Below are positions 34,395 to 46,000 of a DNA stretch of 64,000 nucleotides, in pieces (within the stretch, counting starts at the first letter, position 1; every line of letters starts with the position of its first letter). Location of the stretch: positions 124,001 to 188,000 of the forward strand of contig JAREIK010017858.1 in NCBI GenBank assembly GCA_029783825.1, read 5' to 3'. This DNA is from Sapria himalayana (taxonomy: Eukaryota > Streptophyta > Magnoliopsida > Malpighiales > Rafflesiaceae). The position numbers and the translations under genes are program-made. A model generated the notes under the pieces. That model worked only from the letters and a program-made list of their open reading frames with translations. It ran no database searches and had not been told where the DNA came from.

Positions 34395-34395
<1 letters not shown>
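34150..34395 (-). mobile_element. copia 3' end: ADIFTKAL-type RNase H tail and LTR start
   Basis: The minus strand reads NQSTNIFTKTLKKSTYILFF with breaks, which is the copia terminal motif (Q-ADIFTKAL-----LLSKLG). LTR DNA with CGAGTGTTCTCATCAAAAAT follows leftward. The upstream half of RNase H has been replaced by a TG repeat. Confidence 0.55.

Positions 34396-34429
<34 letters not shown>
34396..34429. repeat. (TG)17 microsatellite
   Basis: An uninterrupted TG run at the broken end of a copia RNase H remnant. Confidence 0.95.
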
Positions 34430-34431
<2 letters not shown>

Positions 34432-36049
34432 AATAATGGTTTTATATTGGATTTTTTCTTGAAAAAAGAATTGATTAATCAGGATATGTTTTTTATTCTA
34501 GTTAAATATTGAATTGGCAGTTATATATTTTGTTGTCTTACTATCATAGTATAGAGCAAGAAAAATAAGTAAAAATCAATTTTTTTCAAAAAGATGTCAA
34601 ATTTATAGTATTTTATAAATAATTGTCATTATTATCTTAAATTTGTCTTTGCAAATTTATTTCAATATATCAAATGGTTGTGGAATTAGACCAAATTTGT
34701 CTTCTCGAGGAAATAAAGCTTTTGTCGATGCATATTCATGTTGAAATGCAATCTCTACTCAATTTGAGGATGAACAATTGTAATAAAGACATTAGACTTC
34801 CTATACATATTAATATAATACTTCGACTACAACAATGTAGGCATTGACAATTGACTTATTTTATTGATTAGGCAATCTTTGATAGGTTTCAACTCAAATC
34901 TTGTAATGATGGAAGAATTGACAACTTAGCTTAATTAATTAATTGGTAACGTAGCCATACGTGCAAACTAATTAATCATAGTATACATTATATATGATCG
35001 ATGATTCCAGTGTAGTTATTTACTTACTTTGCTTCATTGTCCAACATTCCTATAATTGATATATACTTTTGTGTCACTTTCAGTACGAAAGAGAGCTAGG
35101 AGCTAAGTGTTAGAAAGGATAAGAGAGGAAGGAGTCACTTGTATGAGTTGTAGAAGTAGTATAGTTTTCTCTACTAGATATCTATTTTTAATTTAAGGTA
35201 TGCCATATTGAGTTAGTGTCCTAATAAAGGATATTTGATAATTCATCACATATTGATCAAAAAAAAAAAGTAACTCATGAGAAATATATTTTAATATATT
35301 ATTATTTTTAAGATTTTAATATTTTTTTCAATTATGTTTTGATAATTTCATAAATTTTAGTGAAAATAGATAATATGTAAATTTTATCTTTAAAAACAAA
35401 TATCTAACCATATTAAAAATAATTATCCACAAAAATTATAAAATATTTAATACTATCATGAGTAATAGTTCTATATGGTTTCAAATTACTAAATAAGTCA
35501 TGTAGATTGGGTCCCTAAAAGTACTCTATTGACATGTATGATTGAAAGTTTTCGTATGTGTTTCTAGGAAATGTTATGAACAAATAATACACATATAAGA
35601 ACATTTGACCTAACATATATCTCTTACCTTGTAAAACAATATCATTTACAATAACATCAAAGATTCTAGAATCAAAAAATATAATAAATAAAAATTAAAT
35701 ATTTTTACCATAAAATCTAATTGAAAAGTTCACAACCAAAAAGTTATAAAAGTCTATTTGTAAAAGGTATGATATTTTACTTTCATAGGAATCTGTAGTC
35801 TCTAAGAAAATAAATCATTCATAATATTTTTTGGAATTGGTAATAGATTCGATGGATGTATGCTTAGAATATTAAAGTGTTGAACTAGTAATATAGTGTT
35901 GAACTAGGAATTTGTGGTTCAAGATATAATGTTTAGCATCTATCCTAATGATGTCTTGCTCTACAGCAATGAAAAACATACTCAAAGATCAATAAAACTT
36001 TAAGATGCATATGTGCAAGTGTATGCTTTTATATAATTGAATAGATTGA
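34430..36049. other. 1.6-kb AT-rich stretch without recognised gene
   Basis: Nothing supported on either strand. About 34680-34800 reads open for roughly 40 codons (plus), but I recognise no family in it. It lies within the interval that would be intron if the RhoGAP-like exons belong to one gene. Confidence 0.45.
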
Positions 36050-36390
36050 GATAACATACATGTCAGGTGGTATTATTCATAATAAAATAAATAAAAAAAT
36101 TATAAAATAAAAAAATTGTAATTATAAAATTTTTTCTAATGCTGGTATGTAAAGATCTAGAATATCTTGCTTGAAGAAAAGAAAGGTAAGTTACTGCTTA
36201 TTTTATGCCTTTGTGAAGATGTCTACTTATTAAGTTATCTGAATATAAATAGTAAATTGTTGTAATTGTCTCATCATAAATATTCTCATTGTAAAATAAG
36301 TTGTTCACCTTTATGTGATTCTTTTTTTGTATATGTAGCAATTGGATTTATGTATTTATTTTGTAGTATGTTTACATTTAATAGGTATCT
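36050..36390 (-). mobile_element. copia 3' end: RNase H tail and LTR start
   Basis: The minus strand reads FTMRIFMMRQLQQF, YIQIT..VDIFTKA.NKQ, LTFLFFKQDILDLYIPA with stops, matching the copia RNase H terminus (IRE-I---------T--Q-ADIFTKAL--------LSKLGI-D---P). AT-rich LTR-like DNA lies to the left. Confidence 0.6.
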
Positions 36391-36544
36391 AGATTGCATC
36401 AGCAGGTAGAAGTTGAAGAGAATACGAAAGATCTACTCAAAGTTTGTTTGAGTATATCTTCTAAACAGAGCACTCATTCATGGGTCCCAAATTCTGAAGT
36501 GATTATATATCCTTGACTCCCTCCTTGCCCTACTCCCCCTCCAC

Positions 36545-36545
<1 letters not shown>

Positions 36546-36575
<30 letters not shown>
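36546..36575. repeat. Poly(C) tract, about 30 bases
   Basis: Thirty consecutive C within a CCCTACTCCCCCTCCACT pyrimidine-rich lead-in. Shorter analogues are a C run at about 7887-7900 and a G run at about 23531-23542. Length may not be reliable in sequencing. Confidence 0.85.
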
Positions 36576-36608
36576 ATCCCAACTGTTTTTTTTCTTTGTT
36601 TTAACCCC

Positions 36609-36793
36609 TGCACTTTCTTCTGGCAAACTGGTACAATGAAGGCAGTGGACGAGATTGAGGAGCTTCTTATTCCTAGCACTGATATGACTAGATTGAAGCC
36701 CAAAGTCATGAAACTTCATGATTATCATTGTCAGAAAGAACAGCATGAATCTGATTCTTTTATAGATATGTGTTCCAATCCTGACACCCACTT
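36609..36793 (+). pseudogene. Candidate further exon of the PH-RhoGAP-like gene
   Basis: The open plus-strand stretch encodes FFWQTGTMKAVDEIEELLIP, then STDMTRLKPKVMKLHDYHCQ and KEQHESDSFIDMC, and ends at CACTT|GTGAGTG, a good donor. The pattern EEI/L-----AD-x-RLK-KV--LH-QL-QQ--H--S--D-C resembles the segment that follows the LEQD coiled coil in plant PH-RhoGAPs, the expected order relative to 29846-30087. The LPPP/G-rich extension upstream is only the poly(C) tract. The exon start is uncertain, and the linking exon between LEQD and this piece was not found. Confidence 0.5.
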
Positions 36794-36799
36794 GTGAGT

Positions 36800-37690
36800 G
36801 TAATGTGAGACATGTTTCATGTTCACTTATGAAAAATTATTTAGTTTTGAAAATGGATAAGACTAGAGATTTTGGGAATACAAAATAATGGTTCTTTGAT
36901 TTATTGGGTCTCTTCCAGTACTGACTCCTGGAAGTGTGCTTTTATTATTATTGATATTGGTCCTTTGCAAAAAATTTCAATTAAAGGATTTTGTTAGAAA
37001 TTCTGTTTCCCCAGATCATGATTGGAAATTGCAAAGAGAGGTGCCTAATTCTTATCTTATTTATTGATTGAAACATAATGAAGAACATTAGATAAAATGA
37101 ATGGATTTCGTTTGTGATAACAGTTGGAACAAATATGTCAAACAAACAGAGAGACATGCTCAAATAGGTATTTTGCAATTGTATACTATATAAACAAATA
37201 GGTAATATATTAATATAAATGTAGATTTGTATACAGAGAGGGCACACATACAGGGCACTCCAAATCTAACCAATTGTTGTTCCTCACATAGAAGTAGACA
37301 TATTCAATGGATTGGGTGAATCAGGTCAACATTTGGAATAATCATTTTATTTCCAGCTCAGGGTATCACAGCCCAGCTTGATAGATCAAGTATTGCTGCC
37401 CCAACTGCTGGTCTGGGTTTGGCTTAGTGCATCTTGATTATGAGATATTTATATGCATTATGATGCGCCCACACCTTTTTTTTGATAATCGTATGCACCC
37501 AGGACAGTTTATTATGTTTGTGCTATAGATCAAGAGTTGATATGAAAACCAAATATCTTGTTATATGTAAATGATTTTATTTTCAAATTTATTTTTGTTA
37601 ATTAAACATGGACCAAAGCAATTGAGATTATGATGCTCATTTGTTAATTAGATTTATGGATGTTATAATTTTTATTCAATTTTTTTCTCT
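36800..37690. other. Stretch without recognised gene
   Basis: AT-rich. An isolated TTATTTCCAG acceptor-like site at 37360-37370 precedes about 25 open codons (AQGITAQLDRSSIAAPTAGL), which I cannot assign to any family. Confidence 0.4.
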
Positions 37691-37900
37691 TATTGCTTAG
37701 TTTGTTCTTTTTATGAGAACACCTAACTTATTAGTTGTCCAAATCATTTTTTTCTTATTATATAATGGAGACATATATGATATTTTTTTTATATTAAATA
37801 TTTATTTTATCTTTCACATTTCAAATTATAATATAGTAGTAAAACAATATGTATGTATGTAGATAAGGGTTTACAGACCCTTGAAGAGTTGCACATGCAC
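37690..37900 (+). repeat. Copia LTR fragment, plus orientation
   Basis: TTTTTATGAGAACACCTAAC is the inverse of the ...GTTGGGTGTTCTCATAAAAA word in the minus-strand LTR copies at 21800 and elsewhere, so this piece is the same LTR family in the opposite orientation. Ends are not resolved. Confidence 0.45.
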
Positions 37901-37919
37901 CCAATTGGTAGAAAAAAAA

Positions 37920-38105
37920 AGTTCTTAGGTGCTTGCATAGCACAAGCACGTGCACATTGCAAGCATGTGCATAATACAAGCATGCGCAAAGAGAGAATAG
38001 TGGTGGTGCATGCACAGTAATCTACGAGTGCATAGGACCACAGTTTTGTGCATGGTGGTAAGCATAGTGGTGAGCCTGGTGTTGAGCATGTTGGTGTTCA
38101 TAATG
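37920..38105. repeat. Degenerate GCATGTGC-rich tandem repeats
   Basis: Words GCAAGCATGTGC/GCACAAGCACGTGC recur about every 18-22 bases at 37930-37990. At 38040-38100 a separate run of GCATGGTGGTAA/GCATAGTGGTGA-type units of about 12 bases follows. No coding content. Confidence 0.6.
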
Positions 38106-38509
38106 GCGTGAGGTAGATGCCTAATTGGGTAAGTTTTTTTTGACAATGGTACAAAAAAAAAAGAGATTAAATCTTAATTCGGTTTGAAAATAATTAGCAT
38201 TTGGTACAACTTTGATTTTTAGAAGAATCAATATAGATTATCATAACCAAGGAAGCACGGCCACGGCTCCCTACAGCCGTGTCCACGTGTCCGACACCTG
38301 GACACGTAGACACGACACGGACACGGCACGGATACGTATCTGATACGCCATGTGGCATATCATACGCACAATCCGTATCCGATACTCCATGTGGCATATC
38401 AGATAGTTGCGTCGGCAGCCGTATCCACGTCTATAGTGCCCGACGTCCGACGACGTTGGGTGGCCAACGTCGCATCATGGGCGACGTTGGCCATTGGCAG
38501 GGACGGGCG

Positions 38510-38880
38510 CGATTTGAGGGGATAGGAAGGGGCGGCACGATTTGAGGGGAGAGGGAGGGGTGGCACGATTTGAGGGGAGAGGCAGGGGCGGGCGAGTTTG
38601 AGGGGAGAGGAAGGGGCGGGCGTGTTTGAGGGGAGAGGAAGGGGCAGGCGCGTTTGAGGGGAGAGGAAGGGGCGGGCGCATTTGAGGGGAGAGGCAGGGG
38701 CGGGCGCATTTGAGGGGAGAGGCAGGGGCGGGCGGGATTGAGGGGAGAGGCAGGGGCGGGCGGGCGGGATTGAGGGGAAAGGCATGGGCGGGCGGGCGGG
38801 CGTGAGTGAGGGGAGAGGGGCGGGCGGGCGTGATTGAGGGGAGAGGCAGGGGCGGTCATGCTTGAGGGGAGAAGCAAGGG
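38510..38880. repeat. G-rich minisatellite, about 13 units of 28 bp
   Basis: Each unit contains TTGAGGGGAGAGG, then a GGGGCGGGC-type block. Most units are 28 bases; two carry one or two extra GGGC steps. The strand is nearly free of C outside GGGC and rich in G runs, so it could fold into G-quadruplexes. Proline-rich ORFs on the opposite strand are a by-product of the array. Confidence 0.93.
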
Positions 38881-39165
38881 TATAAAATAAAATATTTTTA
38901 TAAAATAAAATAAAAAATATATATTTTTATATAATATAATTATAAAATATTATTTTATAAAATAAAATAAAATAAAATATTTTTATATATTAAAATAAAA
39001 ATAAAAATATTTATTTTTTTATCATGCCTAATATTTATAATTAATAAAATAAAAATAAAAATATTATTTTATATAATAAAATAAAATAAAATAAAAATAT
39101 ATATTTATTTTATATAATAAAATACTTAATATTTATAATTAAGAATTTTTATTTTTATTTTTTTA
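38881..39165. repeat. AT-rich low-complexity block (AAAATAAAATATTTTTATA type)
   Basis: Almost only A and T with recurring AAAATAAAAT and TATTTTTATA words, directly abutting the G-rich array. The base composition switches abruptly at 38880. Confidence 0.85.
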
Positions 39166-39539
39166 TCATGCCGTATCCTAGCCGTATCCGTATCCTAGTT
39201 TTTTAGAATTTGTCGTTTCTCCGTATCCTACCGTGTCGTATCCCCGTGTCCGTGTCCGTGCTTCTCAGATCATAACTGATGTAGGTGAAGGAATGTCCCA
39301 GTTTAGTGTCCTCATTGCAGGAGGATAGGGCATCATAAAAATAGTTGTTAGATATTCTTTTCAAAAGAAGATTAAGAATTTATATGCAGTGATGTGAGAG
39401 ACATACTAATTATTAGAGTTATCTAGAAATTCTCACAAAATTTATTTTCTTTGGTACTTACTAGAAAGGAGTATATAAAATTATTCTCTAAGACAATATT
39501 CTTTCATGTATTACTAGTTATTTTGTTTTTATTCACTTT

Positions 39540-39990
39540 AGACTTTTTGATTATCAACAGGAGCAAATATTTATATCGCTAATAGTTATATTCTATTTTT
39601 TATATATTTTTTATTCTGAAAGTTATTGAATATGATAATATTTAAATTTAATTATTATTACTTTATTATGTCATATTTATTTTGATTATCATATTTATTT
39701 ATTTTTTATTAGTTATCCATTCAGATATTAAATTCTGACTTTATCTTTATTTTTATTGATATTTCTTTATATAATCAAAAAATTGAATTGATTATATTCT
39801 ATATGTTTTCGTTTTCAGTAAGATTTTTCTTTAGATATTTGAGTGTTTTAAATTCATTACTTGTGCATTATCAGTTTGGTCACTTATCACTAATTAAACA
39901 GAGAATAATATCAAAGACAATTATATAAGTTTTTATTTTACTCTAGTATTCATTGAAGGTAAAAATATTACTAAGACATGACTTGTAGAG
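39540..39990 (+). pseudogene. copia protease/gag-pre-integrase fragment
   Basis: The plus strand reads RFFFRYLSVLNSLLVHYQFG and HLSLIKQRIIS, parallel to 26600-26830 and to the copia block S-S---VL--L-H--LGH-SL-KL. The preceding 250 bp is likely the eroded protease region. Very decayed. Confidence 0.5.
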
Positions 39991-40139
39991 TAATTGTTAG
40001 TATGACATTATATTCTTTGTATATGTTACATTTTATTATCATTATAATGTTTTATTTTATTATTGTCTGGGCTATTCCAATCCTATGTTAATTATTTGTC
40101 TTAGAGTCAAATCTTAGCAAAGGAAGTTTGACAAAAGTG

Positions 40140-40265
40140 TGAGGCATGAGGCATGCATTGTAACAATATAGTGCACATGAAGCAAGCACTATAATTGTTT
40201 AGAGCACATAAGGCAAGCAATATAACAACATAGTGCATGTATGTGTTGTTATATTGCTTGCATTG
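40140..40265. repeat. Short imperfect repeats with GCAAGCA and ATAGTGCA
   Basis: AATATAGTGCACATGAAGCA (40170) and ACATAGTGCATG (40228) bracket an internal partial inversion: CAAGCAATATAACAACA at about 40213-40230 and its complement TGTTGTTATATTGCTTG at about 40244-40260, a hairpin of about 17 bp. Confidence 0.65.
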
Positions 40266-40449
40266 TGTTGGTACCCACTATGTCGATATGGAGGGGTGCA
40301 GAGGTGCTTGTAGGGTTGTGAACAATGCACATGAACAGTCCACAGTGAACAATGTACTCGTGAACAGTGAACGCGTGTTGGTGTCTGAATTGTGCAGAAA
40401 AGTTGGTGTGTCCGATTATTTTTGTGTGCAGAAATTTTTTGATAGTTAC

Positions 40450-40690
40450 AAATAAATACGAAAAGAAAACAACACAACAATTGAAATTAATAACATAATA
40501 TAATTTAAGATGATTCAATTCAATAACTTAAAAGTCACTTATATATGGGTCAAAACAATTATAGCAATCTACATGAGTTGGGTGTTTTAAAGAAATTGAA
40601 AACATAACTTAAAAAATAGTAAATAAAAAAATATAAAACTTCAATATTTCTCATTATATTGATGCGTAAAAGTACAATATACTAAGATTG
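40450..40690 (-). repeat. Copia LTR copy
   Basis: Shares AATTGAAATTAA, AACATAATATAATT, TTCAATTCAATAA and AGTTGGGTGTTTT in the same order with 42795-43010. At its inner side, minus-strand CTTAGTATATTGTACTTTTA lies where the end of RNase H should be. Confidence 0.55.
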
Positions 40691-42389
40691 GAGCAGAACT
40701 GAATCAAAAGTCAGTTTGAATCAAAACCAAGTTATTGACTTGTGAATAATATGATTAAGATTGCCAGTAACAATGGGACAATAGTGGGATAGCAAATTGT
40801 ATTCTATTGAAAAATTTTGGATATTCTAAAGAATACCATAAGATCCTCAAATGAAAATGACTTTTAATCAACATACACACTACTTAGATTCTATAATATC
40901 TGTCTTATTTGAAACTCATCTAATGAGTATTTAGAGTAATCTCGAGAAGATAGATATTACACAGAGGATTCATGGTCAAGACTAAAATTTGATAGACAAA
41001 ACAACTTAAGCAAAAAAACTTTACTAGAATGAGATTGATTATAAGTTGGTGGACGTGCAAGGTCTAAGATATCATTTATAGAAAAGAGTGAACCATATCC
41101 CAATTGCCTGAATAGGGCAGGAAGAGGTCTAGGTAGTTGTTGGTTATGAGAGGATCCATTTGGCTGAAATTGTAATGATGATGAGGGCAAGATAGATCAT
41201 TTTGTAGGAATTGGATCATGATTAAATGGAGGTTTTTGCATTCTTTGCTCAATAATAAGTGTTGAACCTTTCATGACATATGCCACGAATGATGTCTCCA
41301 AGTGATTTATATGAGAAATATTTGTTATTTTTATTTTCATAGTGACATCTTTTTTCTATAGTTTCTTGTTAAAGAATAGTGTTGGAAGAAATTATTTGAT
41401 TTAAATTTATTAAAAATAAGTAGTATATCATCATGTTCTTCCATTATAATAGGGACTCAGCCTCTTGGCATATGGAAAGAGTTATATTAGAGAAATTCAT
41501 AGATTTAAGTACTCTCTTAGCTAACTTTAGAGCAGTCTATGATTTATCTTTATTGTATATTTTTAATAGGTTCAACATGGGTGTTCGTTGGATATTATCA
41601 TTTTATTCCAAAATAAGTGATAATAGATTTTATAAAGATAAAAAACTTTTTTGTATATCTCATATATCATTTAAATAATATTGAAAATTCTAATAATTAG
41701 AGAGTTACATTCCAGGTCAAGCATTAGTATATGAAACTTTACATCTACTAAAATTCTTAGAATTCTACTATATTTATCTATTAAATTTTACAAATGATGA
41801 TAATAATAGTTATAATATTTTTTTTAGTTCATCATATGGCATATCATATTTTATTATTCGTGTTATTTCAAAAATACATGCAATAACATATAATTTGATA
41901 TTAATATTAATGTTTCAAAAGTTTATTTTTTATTAATAATGTTTTAATTGAAACAATTACACTCTGTATTTGATTTATTTGAAATTACTCAATCATTCTC
42001 AATCTATGTTCAATATATTAAGAATAGATAGTAGTTTTTCTATAGCATAAGGTATAATAGTAATATAAATAACAATTTGAATAAGCTGTTATTTAATCTG
42101 TGTATCATATGATCCTATCAAGTAATTTTTAAAATGAAAGTGAAATTAGTGTTTTTCTAAATTAGAAGTTAGGATTTTTTAAATTGACACTCTAATTTTA
42201 ACATAAAATTAAAGTAAGGACCTGAAATTAGGATTTTCAAATAATGTCATTAGTTATTACAATTGAATCTAGTTCATCCTAATTAGGGTTTTAAGGGGCT
42301 CGATTTAATGCAATCAAATTTAGAATCATAATTTTTAGAGTTTTTAAAATTTTCACATTAAATTTTTCACATTAATATTTTCACATTAA
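40691..42389. other. 1.7-kb stretch without recognised gene
   Basis: No supported gene. An open minus-strand block at 40957-41190 (77 codons; SSLQFQPNGSSHNQQLPRPL) has non-random composition but no family I recognise, and could be copia gag. The rest is AT-rich. Confidence 0.4.
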
Positions 42390-42431
42390 ATTACACCCCA
42401 CAAATCCTAATTAGGATTTGTGGGATGTAAT
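42390..42431. repeat. 42-bp near-perfect palindrome
   Basis: ATTACACCCCACAAATCCTAA (42390-42410) meets its complement directly at 42411-42431 with a single mismatch and no loop. It could extrude as a cruciform. Three CACATTAA.TTTT words precede it at 42350-42390. Confidence 0.92.
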
Positions 42432-42794
42432 TTTACTCTTATAAAATCAAATTTTTGTTGCCCATTGTGACCAATTACCCCCATTCTTATGCATCCTTAT
42501 TGTAGTTGGATTTTTTGTGAAAATTCTTTCTTTTTGACCTTGGAATATGGTGATGGTGGATCAATTGTGTCATCACTCACTTCGTCGATGCACAAAAGCT
42601 ATTTTTTTTCTTCTTTTTTTTATTTTTGTTTTTTCTTGTTTTATGTTTTCTGTTTTGTCGAACACATTGAGTGTGCAATAGTGGAGTGGCTCATAATAGA
42701 TACGACCAACTTACTAGAGTTTACAACCCTAAATTACACACATGCTCTTCTTGGGTCTTATTCCCTAAGATATAACTATGATATTTTGTGACAA

Positions 42795-43010
42795 AATGCA
42801 GAAATAAAATAACACGAAAAATTGAAATTAACAACATAATATAATTAAGATATTTCAATTCAATAATTTATAACTCAATATGAAAAATATTCATAAATGT
42901 TTCTTATTTAAGGGGCAAAATGATTAGAATAACTTGCATGAATTAAGTGTTTTCATAAATTAGAAAACATAACTAAAAAATTAGTAAATTAAAAACATCA
43001 AATTTTATTG
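42795..43010 (-). repeat. Copia LTR copy
   Basis: Same family as 40450-40690 by shared words in the same order (AATTGAAATTAACAACATAA, TTCAATTCAATAAT, GAATTAAGTGTTTTCATAAA). No coding sequence adjoins it, so it may be a solo LTR. Ends not resolved. Confidence 0.55.
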
Positions 43011-43056
43011 ATTATCATTCTGGTGGCTGATGAAATTTGTTGTGATACAGATGGAG

Positions 43057-46000
43057 TGGAGGTGTCGAACAGGCCAGGCGGCTCGGGCCCGGCTTGAGGG
43101 ACAGCACGACTTGGTCGTGCCTGGCCCGGCACGACATGGGAATGACATTTGCTTGTGCCCGTACCGTGCATAGGCCAGCGGGCAACATGCCAGACCAGGC
43201 ACGGCCCAATAGAATGGCATGTGGACATGGTATCTCGGCATGAGCAAAGCATTGCCTCAACCCAAAGCTGACGGCCGATGGATCTGATATTTCTATCGAT
43301 CCTGTAACCTGACACATGACCTTTTTCCACAACCCCCCCAATATTTTAGAAGCTGAAAATTTTAAAAATTTAGACCGTTCAGGTTGGTTCGAACATAAAA
43401 CTTCAAATCTAAGCCGTTGGATTTCATCTCCAATAGTTATGGGGCAGAATCTGATGGTCCTAAAGATTTTGCCTATTTTTAAATAATAAAAAATTATTTT
43501 ATTTTAAAAAAAATAATGTATCTTTATCTATAAAATCCTCCCTTCCCCCAATATTCTAAGATTTATGTTTTCAAAATATATGTCACTAATTTTCTCTCTT
43601 GGGTTCTTAATTTGGTTTTGGGCTTTTTGCTTTTGGCATTTTGTTTTTAGGGACTTGGTGTGCTGTGGTGTGGATTTTAGTGCACTTGTGGTACAGACAT
43701 AAAAAAGTTAAAATTTATGCATTATGATTTATGGGTATTTTTTTTATTAATTAGTTTTTTAAGGTTTTAAATCTAAAACTTTCTTCTCTCTAGTCTAGTC
43801 TCTCTCTCTCTCACATGATCCTAACTCTTTAGTCGAATCTAAAAAATAAAAAATAAAAAAAAATGACAAATAGTAATTTTAATATTGAAAATGAAATTAG
43901 TTATAATTTAGATAATGAAAATTCTACGGAAAGATTTGAGGCTGCCAAAATTTTGGTTTCTCCGATTGCTTTGAACCAAAAATCTAAAAAATAAAAAATT
44001 AAAAAAATTTTAGTAGTTTAGACTCACTTTAATATAATAAAATAAAAAAATATTAGGGGTGCCAAAGAAGATTCAGTTAAATACAAATATTGTAAAAAAA
44101 TATTAACATGTATGAGTTTGTGTGTGATTGTGCACCTCAAGTGATATGCTAAATTATGCACCAAAAAATATTATGCATTAGATTTTAAACAAATCCAACT
44201 CAATAGTAGATTTTTTGAGGTTTGATTCAGTTCAGTTTCAAAATTTACCCCCTTCATATATCGCAATGAGTTAGGGGGGAAAGTCATGACCAAACTGATC
44301 ACACGATGGATCTTCCAATTAGATTTTCGAAGAATTCAAGGGTAGTCAGTATTATGTAGATATAATTTCAATCTACATATTGTAGGATTTCTAAGTTCAT
44401 TATAAGTTAAAAAAATAAATAATAATTAATGAATTTAGTGAATATAGTGAAGTGATATCTGTGATGCTTGATATCTAGACTAGTCACGATAATGTACTTA
44501 TGTATATCTTAACGCTCACTATGTAGATTATAAATAGGTAATAAATAAATAAAAATATTAGGATTCTATGAGATTCTTCATTCTCATGTTGGTCTGACCA
44601 TTTTTAAGTAAATGATGAAAATCTTTAAAAAATATAAAATTCAAAATAAAATATTTAGAATCATATTTGATAATGCATCTAATAATGAAGTAGCGATTAA
44701 CATATTTTTTAGGAGTATTAGAGATGAACAATTAGGCGAAATTTTCTACGTTAGATGTATGTGTCACATCATTAACCTGATAGCACAAGCTGGGATGAAG
44801 GCGTGTATCCCTGCTTTAGAAAATATACATAACTCACTAAAATATATTCGCATACCTCATAGATAATAGGAGTTTGGTAGTCTCTATTTGTCTATGAGTC
44901 TTAAGAAGAAATTTCAATCTAATGTGAGAAATAATTGGAATTACACATACATGATGATAGAGTTATATGTTGGATGCGAACACATAGTATGTGACTATGT
45001 TAATAATAAGAGTGACGGACATATTATTGATGACACTACGAATTTGTGTTTATCAAACATCACTTATTCTCTTATAATTTGTATTGCACTCAGATGCATA
45101 TGCAATATTAGTAGCATATTTAGGAAGTATCGAGATGACTAGAGATAGAAATCAAGTACTTAAAGTAATGGTTTACTATTTTATTTTTTTATTGTCTGGC
45201 TGCCTGCATGGACTCTAGGTTTAAGGTGTAAGGGGTAGAAAATCATTTGACATATATTTCCTCATGCATGAACTAGAAAGACCCACCTAAAGAGTTTATT
45301 CATGAGAAATTGACTGAGCTTTTTACATACTACGATACTAAGTATGGTGGTAGTAATATTGAGGTTTCGAGTATGGACATTGATATCATATTCGGAGATG
45401 ATAATTTTTCTATTTAGGTAGAGAGGAATAAACGACGGGGTGGACCATCGAATAAGAGCGAGCTGTCTCGGTACTTAGATATTGATTACTGCTCAATCCT
45501 ATTATATTCTGATATTAAGAATCTTAATATATTATAGTAGTAGAAATCATATGAGTCTACCTATCTCGTGCTATCTAAGATGACATGAGATATACTGACT
45601 CTTTCGGGGTCGAGCGTAGTATCGGAGTCTATTTTTTCTATTATAGTAAATGTTATTTTGGATAGGAGATTATGATTATAGTTAGATATTGTTAAGGTTT
45701 TAACATGTCTTAAGGATTGGGAGGATTCGTACTTGGGCCTCTAGGATGGTGCTGAGACTGTAGTAAAAGTGGAGAAGTTGATTATTGATGATGATCCGTG
45801 TAATATTGATATTAATAATGATTTGACAATTGATGACACTAATAATTAATGGATTAAGATACTAATGTCTGATATTTGATTTTGATTTATTCATTTACAT
45901 TGTATTTGTGTTTCTTTATTTTTTATTTGTGATATTACTTTAAGTTTGTAGATTGATGCTTAAATATTAATTTTTTGTGAATTTTTATTTTGTATTGATT

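Larger units (their letters stand above)
38248..39268. mobile_element. Non-autonomous hAT-like element with internal minisatellite
   Basis: The ends are CAAGGAAGCACGGCCACGG and, inverted from the right, CTGAGAAGCACGGACACGG. A perfect 8-bp duplication ATCATAAC flanks it at 38240-38247 and 39269-39276. Repeated CACGGACACGG and CCGTATCC words fill both subterminal regions (38260-38420; 39170-39260). The interior has no transposase: it is a GC-rich minisatellite (38510-38880) next to an extremely AT-rich block (38881-39165). Confidence 0.88.

Noticed and set aside
34690..34810. Open 40-codon plus-strand stretch considered as the missing RhoGAP exon
   Set aside because: Residues fit the expected coiled coil poorly, and no acceptor/donor pair is convincing.
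36474..36797. Glycine-rich (minus) and proline-rich (plus) protein starts
   Set aside because: Both come from the poly(C) tract. Only the segment after about 36609 on the plus strand has family resemblance.
38399..38877. Several long proline/serine/leucine-rich ORFs on the minus strand
   Set aside because: They are translations of the 28-bp G-rich minisatellite in different frames. The repeat has no stop in most frames, so the ORFs carry no evidence of selection.
38510..38880. Regular repeat array considered as CRISPR
   Set aside because: Units are contiguous without unique spacers, inside a plant transposon. It is a minisatellite.
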